A stretch of 64,000 bases of DNA from Sulfitobacter dubius. GTDB taxonomy: Bacteria > Pseudomonadota > Alphaproteobacteria > Rhodobacterales > Rhodobacteraceae. Under the pieces are notes generated by a model, which was not told where the DNA came from, did not search any database, and was given only the letters and a program-made list of their open reading frames with translations. This document shows, in pieces, positions 9,016 through 16,931 of the stretch (its first letter is position 1; each line of letters opens with the position of its first letter). A program made the translations under genes and the position numbers. The stretch lies in NCBI RefSeq assembly GCF_900113435.1, contig NZ_FOPG01000001.1, positions 682,001 through 746,000 of the forward strand, read 5' to 3'.

Positions 9016-9810
9016 TCAAGCGGAGGACAGCTTTGGACCACGGTCCAACCGCACGATGTGATCCGCCTTGTCACTAGGGAAGGATGACATGACCAAGGGA
9101 TCATGTCCGGGCACAATCAATTCCGGTCGGCTGGCGAGCCGCTCGATCGTTGTAAAACCCTCCAGCATGTCCTGCATATCGACCACGATTGGAAAGGGTT
9201 TGCGGCTTTGGAAGTTCTCATAAAAATGCGCAGCGTCTGAGGCCAGCACGAGCCAGCCCGCCGATGTGAGCACCCGCACCGCTTGCAGTCCCCGGCTATG
9301 CCCCCCGATACGGTGGACCGTGACCCCCTCTGCGACCTCGGCATCGCCATCATGGAAGATGACCTTGCCGGAGTAGAGACGTTTGACCGCCTCACAGATA
9401 TGTCCCGAAGAAAAGGGCATCCGCAGTGTATCATGGCACATGCAAGGCCCCGTGGCATAGGCCATCTCAGCCGCTTGGATATGCAATTGCGCATTGGGGA
9501 AAAGATGCAGGCCGCCTGAGTGGTCGTAATGAAGGTGCGTCACGATCACGGTCTCGACTGCTTCGGGTGTGATGCCCAAGGGCGCCAAGGCACTGCGCGG
9601 ATCAAGCTGGATCGGGCGGCCGCGCGCGTCAGCTTCAGCCGCATCATAGCCCGTATCAACGAGGATCACCCGCTCTCCTTGGCGTAAAACCCAGATGAAA
9701 TAATCCATCGGGTGGGCCACGTCGTGCCGGTCATCAAAAACAAAGCTGTCGCCTCTCACCCGCGCGTTGCGATCTGCGTATTTGACCGCATGAACCTCCC
9801 ATTCACTCAT
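9016..9810 (-). CDS. MBL-fold hydrolase, AHL-lactonase family
   Basis: A 264-residue metallo-beta-lactamase-fold protein with an intact dinuclear metal motif (THLHYDH, residues 91-97) and downstream ligands GGHSRG, SDAAH and PGHD. Overall length and motifs match the N-acyl-homoserine-lactonase (AttM/AhlD) family. Its start overlaps the stop of the upstream ABM-type gene (ATGA), and it follows the TctCBA transporter. In that context hydrolysis of a sugar lactone is as likely as quorum quenching. The fold is certain, the substrate is not. Confidence 0.85.
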   Translation of the reverse strand: MSEWEVHAVKYADRNARVRGDSFVFDDRHDVAHPMDYFIWVLRQGERVILVDTGYDAAEADARGRPIQLDPRSALAPLGITPEAVETVIVTHLHYDHSGGLHLFPNAQLHIQAAEMAYATGPCMCHDTLRMPFSSGHICEAVKRLYSGKVIFHDGDAEVAEGVTVHRIGGHSRGLQAVRVLTSAGWLVLASDAAHFYENFQSRKPFPIVVDMQDMLEGFTTIERLASRPELIVPGHDPLVMSSFPSDKADHIVRLDRGPKLSSA

Positions 9811-10097
9811 GATGCTACAGTGCTCCAGCTCGTTACGTCTTTGCTTACCACCATATCAGCCGTGGCCGCGCTAAATGCTTTGAAATGGGCGCTGTCACAG
9901 TGTGCGTCAAAGGCCGCGCTGTCCGTGTAAAGTTCATAGAGAAACACCTCATCAGGCTTATCCGCGTCGGTAAGCACGTCGAAGCGGTGGCAGCCCGGTT
10001 CACGCTTTTTAGAGGTATCGGCGTTATCGAGCATCAGAGGCATGAAATCCTCCATCTGTCCTGTTGCGATACGAAAGGTCACGCAGATGGCAAACAT
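9807..10097 (-). CDS. ABM-family monooxygenase-like protein
   Basis: A 96-residue dimeric ferredoxin-like alpha/beta protein of the antibiotic biosynthesis monooxygenase (ABM/YgiN-like) family. Typical features are the opening AICVTFRIATGQ strand, EPGCHRFDVL, and EVFLYELYTDSAAFDAH. Members include quinol monooxygenase YgiN and the autoinducer-processing LsrG. The start overlaps the tctA stop (TAATG) and the stop overlaps the MBL start, so it is translationally coupled within the tct operon. Its role may be handling of a sugar-derived intermediate; no catalytic assignment is possible. Confidence 0.85.
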   Translation of the reverse strand: MFAICVTFRIATGQMEDFMPLMLDNADTSKKREPGCHRFDVLTDADKPDEVFLYELYTDSAAFDAHCDSAHFKAFSAATADMVVSKDVTSWSTVAS

Positions 10098-11614
10098 TAT
10101 CTATTCCTCAATTTTGCGAATGTCCGGCGAACCACCGGCAACTGCCCGGCAATCAGCGCCACGTTCAGCGCCAGCAGAACCGCCGCGGTTGGACGCGTGA
10201 AAAAGCCTGACAGGTCGCCATCGCTCAGCAGCAAGGAGCGGCGGAAGGTTTCATCGAATAGTCCGCCCAGAATAACGCCAATGACCAGCGGTGCGATCGG
10301 ATATCGCATCAGGTTCATAAAGTAAGCCAGCGCACCCACGCCCAGCATGAGGTAGAGATCATTGATCCCGCCTCCCACGCTAAAACTGCCAATGGTGGTC
10401 AAGATCAGCACGACGGGCAGAAAAACAGTCTGCGGCAGGCGCAGGATCTGAATGAAAACCCGCGCAGTGAACAGGCCCATGATGAACATGGTCAGCGACG
10501 CCAGCACCATGATCGCGCAGACCCGCAGAATGATTGAGGGATCAATCGTCGGCCCGGGGATGATGTTGTTGATCTTAAACGCCCCCATCAACGCAGCCGC
10601 GGGAGGAGAACCGGGAATACCCAAGACCAGCAACGGGATCAGCGCACCGCCGATGCAGGCATTATTTGCCGTCTCAGACGACAGTAGCCCTTCGATTGAT
10701 CCCTTGCCGAAGTTCTTGCCATCGTGGCTGGCTGATTTGCCAACACCGTAGCTGACCCAACCGGCTACGTCCTCGCCCACGCCCGGCAGCGCACCCACTC
10801 CCGTGCCGATCACGCCAGAGCGGGCAATGGTGGGCATATGCCGCCGGATCGCTGCGAGGTTGGGCAGGATACGTCCCTTGAGCGCGATGACTTTGCCCGC
10901 ATCAATTTGACGCAGCCCATCAATAATCTGCGGGATCGCAAAGGCCCCCATCAGCACCGGCACGACCTGAAATCCCGACAACAGATAAGACCAACCAAAG
11001 GTATAGCGCGGCTCGCTCAGCAACGGATCAAGCCCGACCATCGCCATCGCCAGTCCCGCAAGCCCTGCGATCCAGCCTTTAACCACAAGGTCTTCGGACA
11101 TCAGTGTACCGGACAGCAAGATCCCAAAGAGCGCCAACAGCGCCTTTTCAGGGCTGGCGATGGATTGCGAAATCAACAAAAGCGCCCAGACAAAGACCAA
11201 CAGGGCAGCCGTCCCGATGAGTGTGCCGATGAAGCTGCCCGTGGTGGTCAGCCCCAAGGCCTCGGCCCCCCGTCCCTGTTTCGCGAGTGGGTGGCCGTCC
11301 ATCGCCGTGGCCGCGCTGGCTGCCGTGCCGGGAATGTTCAGCAATATCGAAGGGTAAGACCCGCCGTAGATTGCGCCCACATAGGCGCCCAACAGGGCGA
11401 TCAGCGCATAATCAAGCGGAATTTTATTACCAAAAAAGCCGGTAAGGATCGTGACCGCCAAGGTCGCCGTCAGCCCCGGCAACGCGCCAAAGACAATGCC
11501 CAGAAAAACCGAAATGATGATATAGGGATAGGTGATCGGATCCGTGACGAGGGCAGCAAAAGCCCCACCGAAACCTTGCAACTGTGATAGGAAAAATTCC
11601 ATCAGTTTCTCCAA
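10097..11614 (-). CDS. tctA: Tripartite tricarboxylate transporter large permease TctA
   Basis: A 505-residue membrane protein of the TctA family. Recognisable blocks are GIVFGALPGLTATLAV near the N-terminus, the GAIYGGSYPSILLNIPGTAA segment and the later repeat GVGALPGVGEDVAGW, with about ten to twelve membrane helices. TctA is the main translocation subunit of ion-driven, binding-protein-dependent importers for organic acids. It overlaps the upstream tctB by 13 bases. Confidence 0.94.
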   Translation of the reverse strand: MEKLMEFFLSQLQGFGGAFAALVTDPITYPYIIISVFLGIVFGALPGLTATLAVTILTGFFGNKIPLDYALIALLGAYVGAIYGGSYPSILLNIPGTAASAATAMDGHPLAKQGRGAEALGLTTTGSFIGTLIGTAALLVFVWALLLISQSIASPEKALLALFGILLSGTLMSEDLVVKGWIAGLAGLAMAMVGLDPLLSEPRYTFGWSYLLSGFQVVPVLMGAFAIPQIIDGLRQIDAGKVIALKGRILPNLAAIRRHMPTIARSGVIGTGVGALPGVGEDVAGWVSYGVGKSASHDGKNFGKGSIEGLLSSETANNACIGGALIPLLVLGIPGSPPAAALMGAFKINNIIPGPTIDPSIILRVCAIMVLASLTMFIMGLFTARVFIQILRLPQTVFLPVVLILTTIGSFSVGGGINDLYLMLGVGALAYFMNLMRYPIAPLVIGVILGGLFDETFRRSLLLSDGDLSGFFTRPTAAVLLALNVALIAGQLPVVRRTFAKLRNR

Positions 11615-12372
11615 AGCGGACGAAGAGTGACGTAGTAGTGATACTCAATTTTTGAAAACAGCAGCCCGCCCCGGTTTGGCACGTTTTGCCGAAATCCAAA
11701 GGCCATGGCGGTCACAAGTATCAGCGGGGTCAGCACTGCAACCCAAGGTGTCGCCCGCGCAATACGGCTGCGATCATGTGCAAACATCCAGAGGGTCAGC
11801 AGAACCCATGCGGCCATCACCAGCCAATCGTCATCATGAGGTTTGTTCCACTCTGCCTGCGGAAAGTGCATGAAGAGTGCGTAAATCCCGGGCAAAATCA
11901 CGGCAACTGTCGACTGCAGCATCCGTTCGACCCGACCCGCGTGAAATCCGTAAATCAGCGCAGTAATCACAAGACCACTGGCAAGGATGAAATCCACACG
12001 CGGAACGAGAGCAAAAATGAACATGCCCATGATGACCGCGATTGAACCGATGCGGATAGCCTCTTGGCGGTCCCAGCCAAGACCCACGGCGGAAAATGCC
12101 CGTTTTGCGCCCCCTGCCTTGATCGCGATGCGCAGCAACACCAATCCCAGTAGGAGCATTGCAAACCAGATGCCAAAAGGAACGATGGCAGCGGAGTTAT
12201 ACCACTCTGCCCCGCTCACCCCGGCGCGGTTCTCTCCCAGAAAGGGAATGAAACTTGTGCGCCAGAGAAAGAAAACCGCGCACCAGATCAGCGCGAGAGC
12301 GCCCCAGAAATCGCGGGCACGCAGCATCTCTAGATCTTTGTCCAGTTCTGCCTGCAGTTTTTCGATACCCAT
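11602..12372 (-). CDS. tctB: Tripartite tricarboxylate transporter small subunit TctB
   Basis: A protein of about 256 residues with several hydrophobic segments matching the small membrane subunit TctB, which is poorly conserved; position between tctC and tctA is the main support. The start at 12372 is chosen because a strong GGGGGAG ribosome site precedes it. An upstream ATG at 12387 lies inside that site. The protein is longer than the typical 150-160 residue TctB, with an N-terminal extension before the first membrane helix. Confidence 0.88.
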   Translation of the reverse strand: MGIEKLQAELDKDLEMLRARDFWGALALIWCAVFFLWRTSFIPFLGENRAGVSGAEWYNSAAIVPFGIWFAMLLLGLVLLRIAIKAGGAKRAFSAVGLGWDRQEAIRIGSIAVIMGMFIFALVPRVDFILASGLVITALIYGFHAGRVERMLQSTVAVILPGIYALFMHFPQAEWNKPHDDDWLVMAAWVLLTLWMFAHDRSRIARATPWVAVLTPLILVTAMAFGFRQNVPNRGGLLFSKIEYHYYVTLRPLWRN

Positions 12373-12396
12373 TTTGCTCCCCCTCAATCGGCAAAG

Positions 12397-12418
12397 CGGG
12401 GCGCAGATGCGCGCCCCG
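12397..12418 (-). repeat. Intercistronic hairpin between tctC and tctB
   Basis: A perfect 8-base inverted repeat (CGGGGCGC / GCGCCCCG) with a 6-base loop lies just after the tctC stop codon and before tctB. It has no T-run. Such stem-loops after binding-protein genes usually protect the upstream mRNA and raise binding-protein levels over the membrane subunits. That role is inferred. Confidence 0.6.
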
Positions 12419-12441
12419 ATCCATCTTGTTTTCAGTGATTG

Positions 12442-13449
12442 TTAAGGCTTTTCAATGCCAAGGCTTTCCGGGTCGACAGTGGTCGAACCGAGTTCTTTCA
12501 GCGTATAGGCAAAGGTGCTTTCCAGCTTAGAGAAAATTGCCTGTGCTTCATCGCCGGACTGGCCACCGATATCGTAGTAGTTCGCCGCTGCCCACTCAGC
12601 CACTGTATCTGACGCCATCGCCTTATCGAATGCGTCGGTCAGCGTGGTCTTCACGTCATCGGATGCAGAGTTCGCAACGCCAAACCCGATAGATTGCTTG
12701 AGCGGAAGATAGGCTTCTAGCCCGTCATACATGTCAAATGCGGATGGGATTGTGGTCTCGCCCAACTTGCCTTCTTCGGGTGTCAGCATTGCCAGCGGAC
12801 GCAGCTTGCCACCTTCGATCAAGGGCGCCTGCTCGGCCAGGGAAGTCACGACCAGTTCCACTTCACCCGCCATCGCGGCTTCTTGGCCCGCGGCGGAGCC
12901 CTCATAGGGAATAAACTTGAACGACACTTCCGCGCCTTTTTCGATGGCCAGCAGGTTCAAATGGTGGATCGACCCTGCGCCCGAAGCGGCGGCGGGAATA
13001 GAACCCGGCTCTGCCATCGCGGCATCCATAAGCTCTTGCAGCGTGCTATAAGGACTGTCTGCGGGGACCGAGATCAGATCGGGCGAGCCACCGATGATGA
13101 AAGGATACCAAAAATCAAACTTCTGATCCCAGCCGCCCTGAACGGCGGCTGTCACATTGGATTCAGAGATGCCCGCCAGTGTATAGCCGTCGTCGGGTTG
13201 GTTCTGGACAAAGACCATACCGTTGGATCCAGCCACGCCACCTGTCTGGTTGGTCACGTTGATCGAAACCGGCAGATGTTTCTCCATCTCGGCCATGATC
13301 ATCCGGTTGATGCTGTCGGTGCCACCACCAGCGCCCCACACGACAACGTCGGTAATATCGCGGAATGGGTATTCTTGTGCCTGCGCAGACGCGGTCAGCC
13401 CGGTGCTTAGCGTCGCGGCAAGCGCGACCAGTGCAAATTTGGTTTTCAT
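12442..13449 (-). CDS. tctC: Tripartite tricarboxylate transporter substrate-binding protein TctC
   Basis: A 335-residue periplasmic binding protein of the Bug/TctC family with a signal peptide (MKTKFALVALAATLSTGLTASAQA). The mature protein has the family landmarks VVWGAGGGTDSINRM near the start and NQTGGVAGSNGM, loops that bind the substrate carboxylate. It is the first gene of the tctCBA operon and is read divergently from the Gfo/Idh/MocA gene. The ligand is probably a hydroxy-acid or acid sugar, judging from the neighbouring OtnK/OtnC genes. Confidence 0.93.
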   Translation of the reverse strand: MKTKFALVALAATLSTGLTASAQAQEYPFRDITDVVVWGAGGGTDSINRMIMAEMEKHLPVSINVTNQTGGVAGSNGMVFVQNQPDDGYTLAGISESNVTAAVQGGWDQKFDFWYPFIIGGSPDLISVPADSPYSTLQELMDAAMAEPGSIPAAASGAGSIHHLNLLAIEKGAEVSFKFIPYEGSAAGQEAAMAGEVELVVTSLAEQAPLIEGGKLRPLAMLTPEEGKLGETTIPSAFDMYDGLEAYLPLKQSIGFGVANSASDDVKTTLTDAFDKAMASDTVAEWAAANYYDIGGQSGDEAQAIFSKLESTFAYTLKELGSTTVDPESLGIEKP

Positions 13450-13488
13450 CTCATCCTCCCAATGGATACGGTGCCTATTGCATTTATC

Positions 13489-13501
13489 TGCGTATGCATT
13501 A
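13489..13501. promoter_or_regulatory. Candidate GntR operator ahead of tctC
   Basis: The 13-base segment TGCGTATGCATTA in the divergent tctC / Gfo-Idh-MocA promoter region matches 11 of 13 positions with a site in the GntR gene promoter (reverse complement of 15496-15508). Location 40 bases upstream of tctC suits a repressor site. It is a candidate only. Confidence 0.5.
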
Positions 13502-13679
13502 ACAAATGTGTTGTCAACTCACACGTCAGACTAAAGGGGCGTTTCTACACTTTTGCCCAGCCCGGACTTGGTCGCGAGACGCACCTGAAATCTGCGGTGC
13601 TAACAAGATTGGGCGTGACCGACGCAATGGGTTAAGCACCCCCCAAAGGCCGCGCTGAGAAAGAAAAGGGAAGAATGAC

Positions 13680-14687
13680 ATGACTTTACGGATCGCTTGT
13701 CTGGGGGCTGGCTATTTCAGCCAGTTCCACATCAGCGGATGGCAACGCATGCAGGGCGTGACCCTTGTTGGGGTCGCGGATCGTTCGCCCGCAAAAGCAG
13801 AAGCCTTTGGCCTCCCAGCCTTTGACAATATCGACGCCCTTTTGGCAACAAACCCCGATATCGTCGACATCATCCTCCCCCCCGCGGGGCACGCAGAAGC
13901 CATTCGCAAGGCGCTCGCCCGAAGCCCGCAAGCGATCATTTGTCAAAAGCCCTTCTGCACATCATTGCAAGAAGCCCGCGAGATCACCCAACTGGCCGAA
14001 GATGCGGGGGTGCCACTTGTCGTGCATGAGAACTTCCGCTTCCAGCCGTGGTACCGCAAGATCAAGGCTGCTCTTCAGGCAGGCCGGATCGGCACCACGC
14101 TACAGGCCAGCTTTCGGTTACGCCCGGGTGATGGCCAGGGCCCAGACGCCTATCTTGCCCGCCAGCCGTATTTCCAACAGATGGAGCGCTTCTTGATCCA
14201 TGAGACAGGCGTTCATTGGGTCGATACTTTCCGGTATCTCTTTGGCGAACCAAGCCATGTCTACGCTGATCTGCGCCGTGTGAACCCGGTGATTGCAGGC
14301 GAGGATGCGGGTTACGTTACTTTTGACCATCCCGGTGGTGTAAGAGCCCTCTTTGACGCCAACCGCAGTCTGGATCACGCTGCCGATAACACCCGCCGCA
14401 CCATGGGCGAGGCGCTGATTGAAGGGACCGAAGGAACGCTTACGCTCTATGGTGACGGGTCGATCTGGGTCCGCCCCTTCGGCGCGCTAAAGGCTGAAGA
14501 AATTTCGCCCCCCGACCAGCATGAAGGCTTCGGTGGGGATTGCACAAAAGCCCTGCAAGAACATGTTGTATCGGCGCTGCTGAATGGCACCGCACTAGAA
14601 AATAAGGCCCGCGATTATCTGCGTGTGATCGAGATTGAGCATGCAATCTATCGCTCTGCCGACGAAGGCCGCAAATTGAAGGTCTAG
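13680..14687 (+). CDS. Gfo/Idh/MocA-family oxidoreductase
   Basis: A 335-residue NAD(P)-dependent sugar or sugar-acid dehydrogenase. The N-terminal Rossmann fold has a glycine-rich loop (CLGAGYFSQFH, residues 7-17), and the EKP-type motif appears as CQKPF (88-92). The C-terminal beta-sheet domain carries the conserved HETGVHWVDTFRYLFG segment with the usual catalytic His. A ribosome site AGGGAAG precedes the start. It is transcribed away from tctC and is likely part of the same acid-sugar catabolic unit; the exact substrate is unknown. Confidence 0.9.
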   Translation: MTLRIACLGAGYFSQFHISGWQRMQGVTLVGVADRSPAKAEAFGLPAFDNIDALLATNPDIVDIILPPAGHAEAIRKALARSPQAIICQKPFCTSLQEAREITQLAEDAGVPLVVHENFRFQPWYRKIKAALQAGRIGTTLQASFRLRPGDGQGPDAYLARQPYFQQMERFLIHETGVHWVDTFRYLFGEPSHVYADLRRVNPVIAGEDAGYVTFDHPGGVRALFDANRSLDHAADNTRRTMGEALIEGTEGTLTLYGDGSIWVRPFGALKAEEISPPDQHEGFGGDCTKALQEHVVSALLNGTALENKARDYLRVIEIEHAIYRSADEGRKLKV

Positions 14688-14703
14688 GCTTGCCACATCT
14701 CAG

Positions 14704-14733
14704 GCGATACGCCCTCTCGGCGTATCGCTTTGC
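14704..14733 (+). terminator. Terminator after Gfo/Idh/MocA gene
   Basis: A perfect 10-base inverted repeat (GCGATACGCC / GGCGTATCGC) with a 5-base loop, followed by a short imperfect T-rich tract, lies between the convergent ends of the oxidoreductase and GntR genes. Confidence 0.7.
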
Positions 14734-15429
14734 TTAAAACCGCGACAGGTTGTTCTGTTCTAGCAATGAGATCAACAACGCTTTCGCCTTCACCCGATGC
14801 TCATGGTGCAGGTCGCGGGCGCGCTCTGGCTCCGCGTTGCGGATCGCATCATAAAGCGCGCGGTGGTTTTCGTTCGAGGCGTGGGGCAGCGGGCGCATGT
14901 AGAGAGTCAGCAACCGCACGCGATGCACCTGCGTGCTGTACATCGCAATCACCTCCTCCAGACGCCGACTCCCCGACAGGGACACCAGCCCCTGATGGAA
15001 CCGATCATCCGCCGCCGCCCATTCTTTGCGGTCTTCTTGCAGCAGAGCGCTTTCCATTTGAGTTAAACTCTCATCCAACCCACGCAGCTCCTTTTCTGGA
15101 TAAGCCATCTCAGCGGCCTTAAAGGCGGCCAACGGCTCAAGCTCAATCAGGATGTCATAGATTTCTACCATGTCAGCGATGGTCAAAGGCAGAACGCGGA
15201 TACCATGCCGAGGCCGGATTTCGACCAAGCCACGGGAGGCGAGAATTACCGCAGCTTCGCGGATCGGGGTGCGCGAAACGCTCAGCATCTCCCCAAGTTC
15301 GGCTTCTAGGTAGTTGGAGCCGGGCGGCAGTTCGTTGTTCGTGATCATCCCCTGAAGAATGGCCGCAACACGAGCAGCCTGCGAGACCGGTTTCTCGGCC
15401 TCTGCCGACTTGACCTTGCTCGAATTCAT
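14734..15429 (-). CDS. GntR-family regulator with FCD domain
   Basis: A 231-residue regulator: an N-terminal winged helix of the GntR type (LGEMLSVSRTPIREA, then the wing LVEIRPRHGIRVL) and a C-terminal all-helical FCD ligand domain with metal-binding-type Asp/His residues (DDRFHQGLV, HRALYDAI, HHEHRVKA). FCD GntR regulators usually sense small organic acids and repress catabolic operons. The start at 15429 is favoured by a GGGAG ribosome site 8 bases upstream; an ATG at 15480 has none. It is read divergently from the dehydrogenase gene at 15702, with a candidate operator between. Confidence 0.9.
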   Translation of the reverse strand: MNSSKVKSAEAEKPVSQAARVAAILQGMITNNELPPGSNYLEAELGEMLSVSRTPIREAAVILASRGLVEIRPRHGIRVLPLTIADMVEIYDILIELEPLAAFKAAEMAYPEKELRGLDESLTQMESALLQEDRKEWAAADDRFHQGLVSLSGSRRLEEVIAMYSTQVHRVRLLTLYMRPLPHASNENHRALYDAIRNAEPERARDLHHEHRVKAKALLISLLEQNNLSRF

Positions 15430-15495
15430 TCCAACCGCTCCCTCTCGTTCAGCGCCACTAGAAGATAACCCGAAATCCATTGACTATCAATGCAT

Positions 15496-15508
15496 CAACG
15501 CATACGCA
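15496..15508. promoter_or_regulatory. Candidate GntR operator in GntR/dehydrogenase promoter region
   Basis: The minus-strand reading of this segment (TGCGTATGCGTTG) matches the tctC-promoter site at 13489-13501 at 11 of 13 positions, including a shared 9-mer TGCGTATGC. It lies about 70 bases upstream of the GntR start, in the divergent region serving the catabolic genes, as expected for autoregulation. Confidence 0.5.
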
Positions 15509-15701
15509 TATAAATACGTGGCGAAGTGATGCCGTGCGAATTGCAGACTGAGTGGGAGCATTACAGCGTGTTTTGTCGAACCAGAGCGGCACAACGAAAG
15601 TGCACGGTTTGTCCCTCAGCTGTGACGTTCGTCAGAGGTGCACGCACGTTCGTGTGGGCCGCCTTCGACCAAAGTGAAATTTTAAGCCCAAGGAAAACGA
15701 C

Positions 15702-16799
15702 ATGGCTTCTGGTTTGAAAATCGCCCTTATCCGTGGGGATGGGATCGGTATTGATGTCGCAGATGCGACCATCGAAGTCGTCAATGCTGCCTGTGAAATT
15801 AGCGGCGCCCCTGCCCTTTCCTATGACGAGATCAACGCTGGCGCGGGCTACTATGCTGAAACCGGCCATGACATCGAGCCCGGTGGCGAAGAACGCGCAG
15901 GCGAGGCAGATGCCATCTTCCTAGGCGCGATCGGCCTGCCCTCGATCCGCCATGATGATGGCACAGAAATCTCACCTCACCTGCGCCTGCGCGACCGCTT
16001 TGGCCTTTACGCTGGCATTCGTCCCATCAAGGCCTACCCCAACGCGCCCCAACGGCTGGCCGATCCTCGTGCGGCGCAGATCGATATGGTGATCCTGCGC
16101 GAGTCCACCGAAGGCCTGTTCTATTCCGCCGCTGCCCATAAACGCAGCGAAGTGATCGGCGATACAGAGGTGCGCGACACCCTGCGCATCACCCGCGCAA
16201 CAACAGAAAAGCTTCACAACTTCGCGTTTAAACTGGCCCAGAAACGCAAAGAGCGCGGCAAGCCCGGTCACGTGACTTGTGTCGATAAGGCCAATGTCTT
16301 CACGTCGATGGCTTTCTTCCGCAAGATCTTTGACGAGATCAAACCGAACTACCCCGACATCGAGGCCAATTATAACTACGTCGACGCCCAAGCGCTTGAT
16401 CTGGTGCGGCGTCCTTGGGATTTCGATGTCATGGTAATGGAGAATATGTTCGGCGACATTCTGTCTGACTTGGGCGGTGGTTTGGTCGGCGGCATGGGCA
16501 TGGCGGCCTGCGCCGAGATTGGCGATGACAACGGTCTTTTCCAGCCAGCCCACGGCAGCGCCCCCGACATCATGGGTCAGGACAAGGCCAACCCCCTTGC
16601 CGCGATCCTCAGCGGCGCTTTGATGCTGGACTACCTTGGCGAACGCTCTGGAGACAGCCGCTACACTGACGCGGCAGCCCTGATTGACGCGTCAGTCGAA
16701 AAAGGGTTTGCCGCCAATGCGCTGCGCCCGATGGAGTTCGGCGGCGACATGGGCACCCTCGCAACAACACGGGAAGTCGTGGGCGGCCTCAAAGGGTAA
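15702..16799 (+). CDS. Isocitrate/isopropylmalate dehydrogenase-family enzyme (tartrate/malate dehydrogenase-like)
   Basis: A 365-residue beta-decarboxylating or hydroxy-acid dehydrogenase. Landmarks include LIRGDGIGIDV (nucleotide side), LRLRDRFGLYAGIRPIKAY with the Arg residues that bind the substrate carboxylate, the catalytic Tyr (EGLFYS) and Lys (VDKANV) region, the metal-binding FGDILSDLGGG segment and the NAD loop HGSAPDIMGQDKANP. It resembles tartrate or D-malate dehydrogenases more than LeuB. It is followed by OtnK and OtnC, which use 3-oxotetronate and its 4-phosphate, so it may oxidise a tetronate at C3; this is inference. A GntR gene is divergent. Confidence 0.88.
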   Translation: MASGLKIALIRGDGIGIDVADATIEVVNAACEISGAPALSYDEINAGAGYYAETGHDIEPGGEERAGEADAIFLGAIGLPSIRHDDGTEISPHLRLRDRFGLYAGIRPIKAYPNAPQRLADPRAAQIDMVILRESTEGLFYSAAAHKRSEVIGDTEVRDTLRITRATTEKLHNFAFKLAQKRKERGKPGHVTCVDKANVFTSMAFFRKIFDEIKPNYPDIEANYNYVDAQALDLVRRPWDFDVMVMENMFGDILSDLGGGLVGGMGMAACAEIGDDNGLFQPAHGSAPDIMGQDKANPLAAILSGALMLDYLGERSGDSRYTDAAALIDASVEKGFAANALRPMEFGGDMGTLATTREVVGGLKG

Positions 16800-16931
16800 T
16801 CCGACGCGGCCCACACTGCGGATGTGCGGGCCACAAGCGAATTACCCTGCGATTGTCACGATCGGCCGCGCTTGCCCAGGTCTGCTTATCGCGGCTTGCG
16901 CGCCGCGCTACTGATTTGAAAGGATATTGAA

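Noticed and set aside
16800-16931. Possible small gene between the dehydrogenase and otnK
   Set aside because: Only a hairpin (GGCCCACAC and TGTGCGGGCC arms) is visible; no frame of useful length with a ribosome site.
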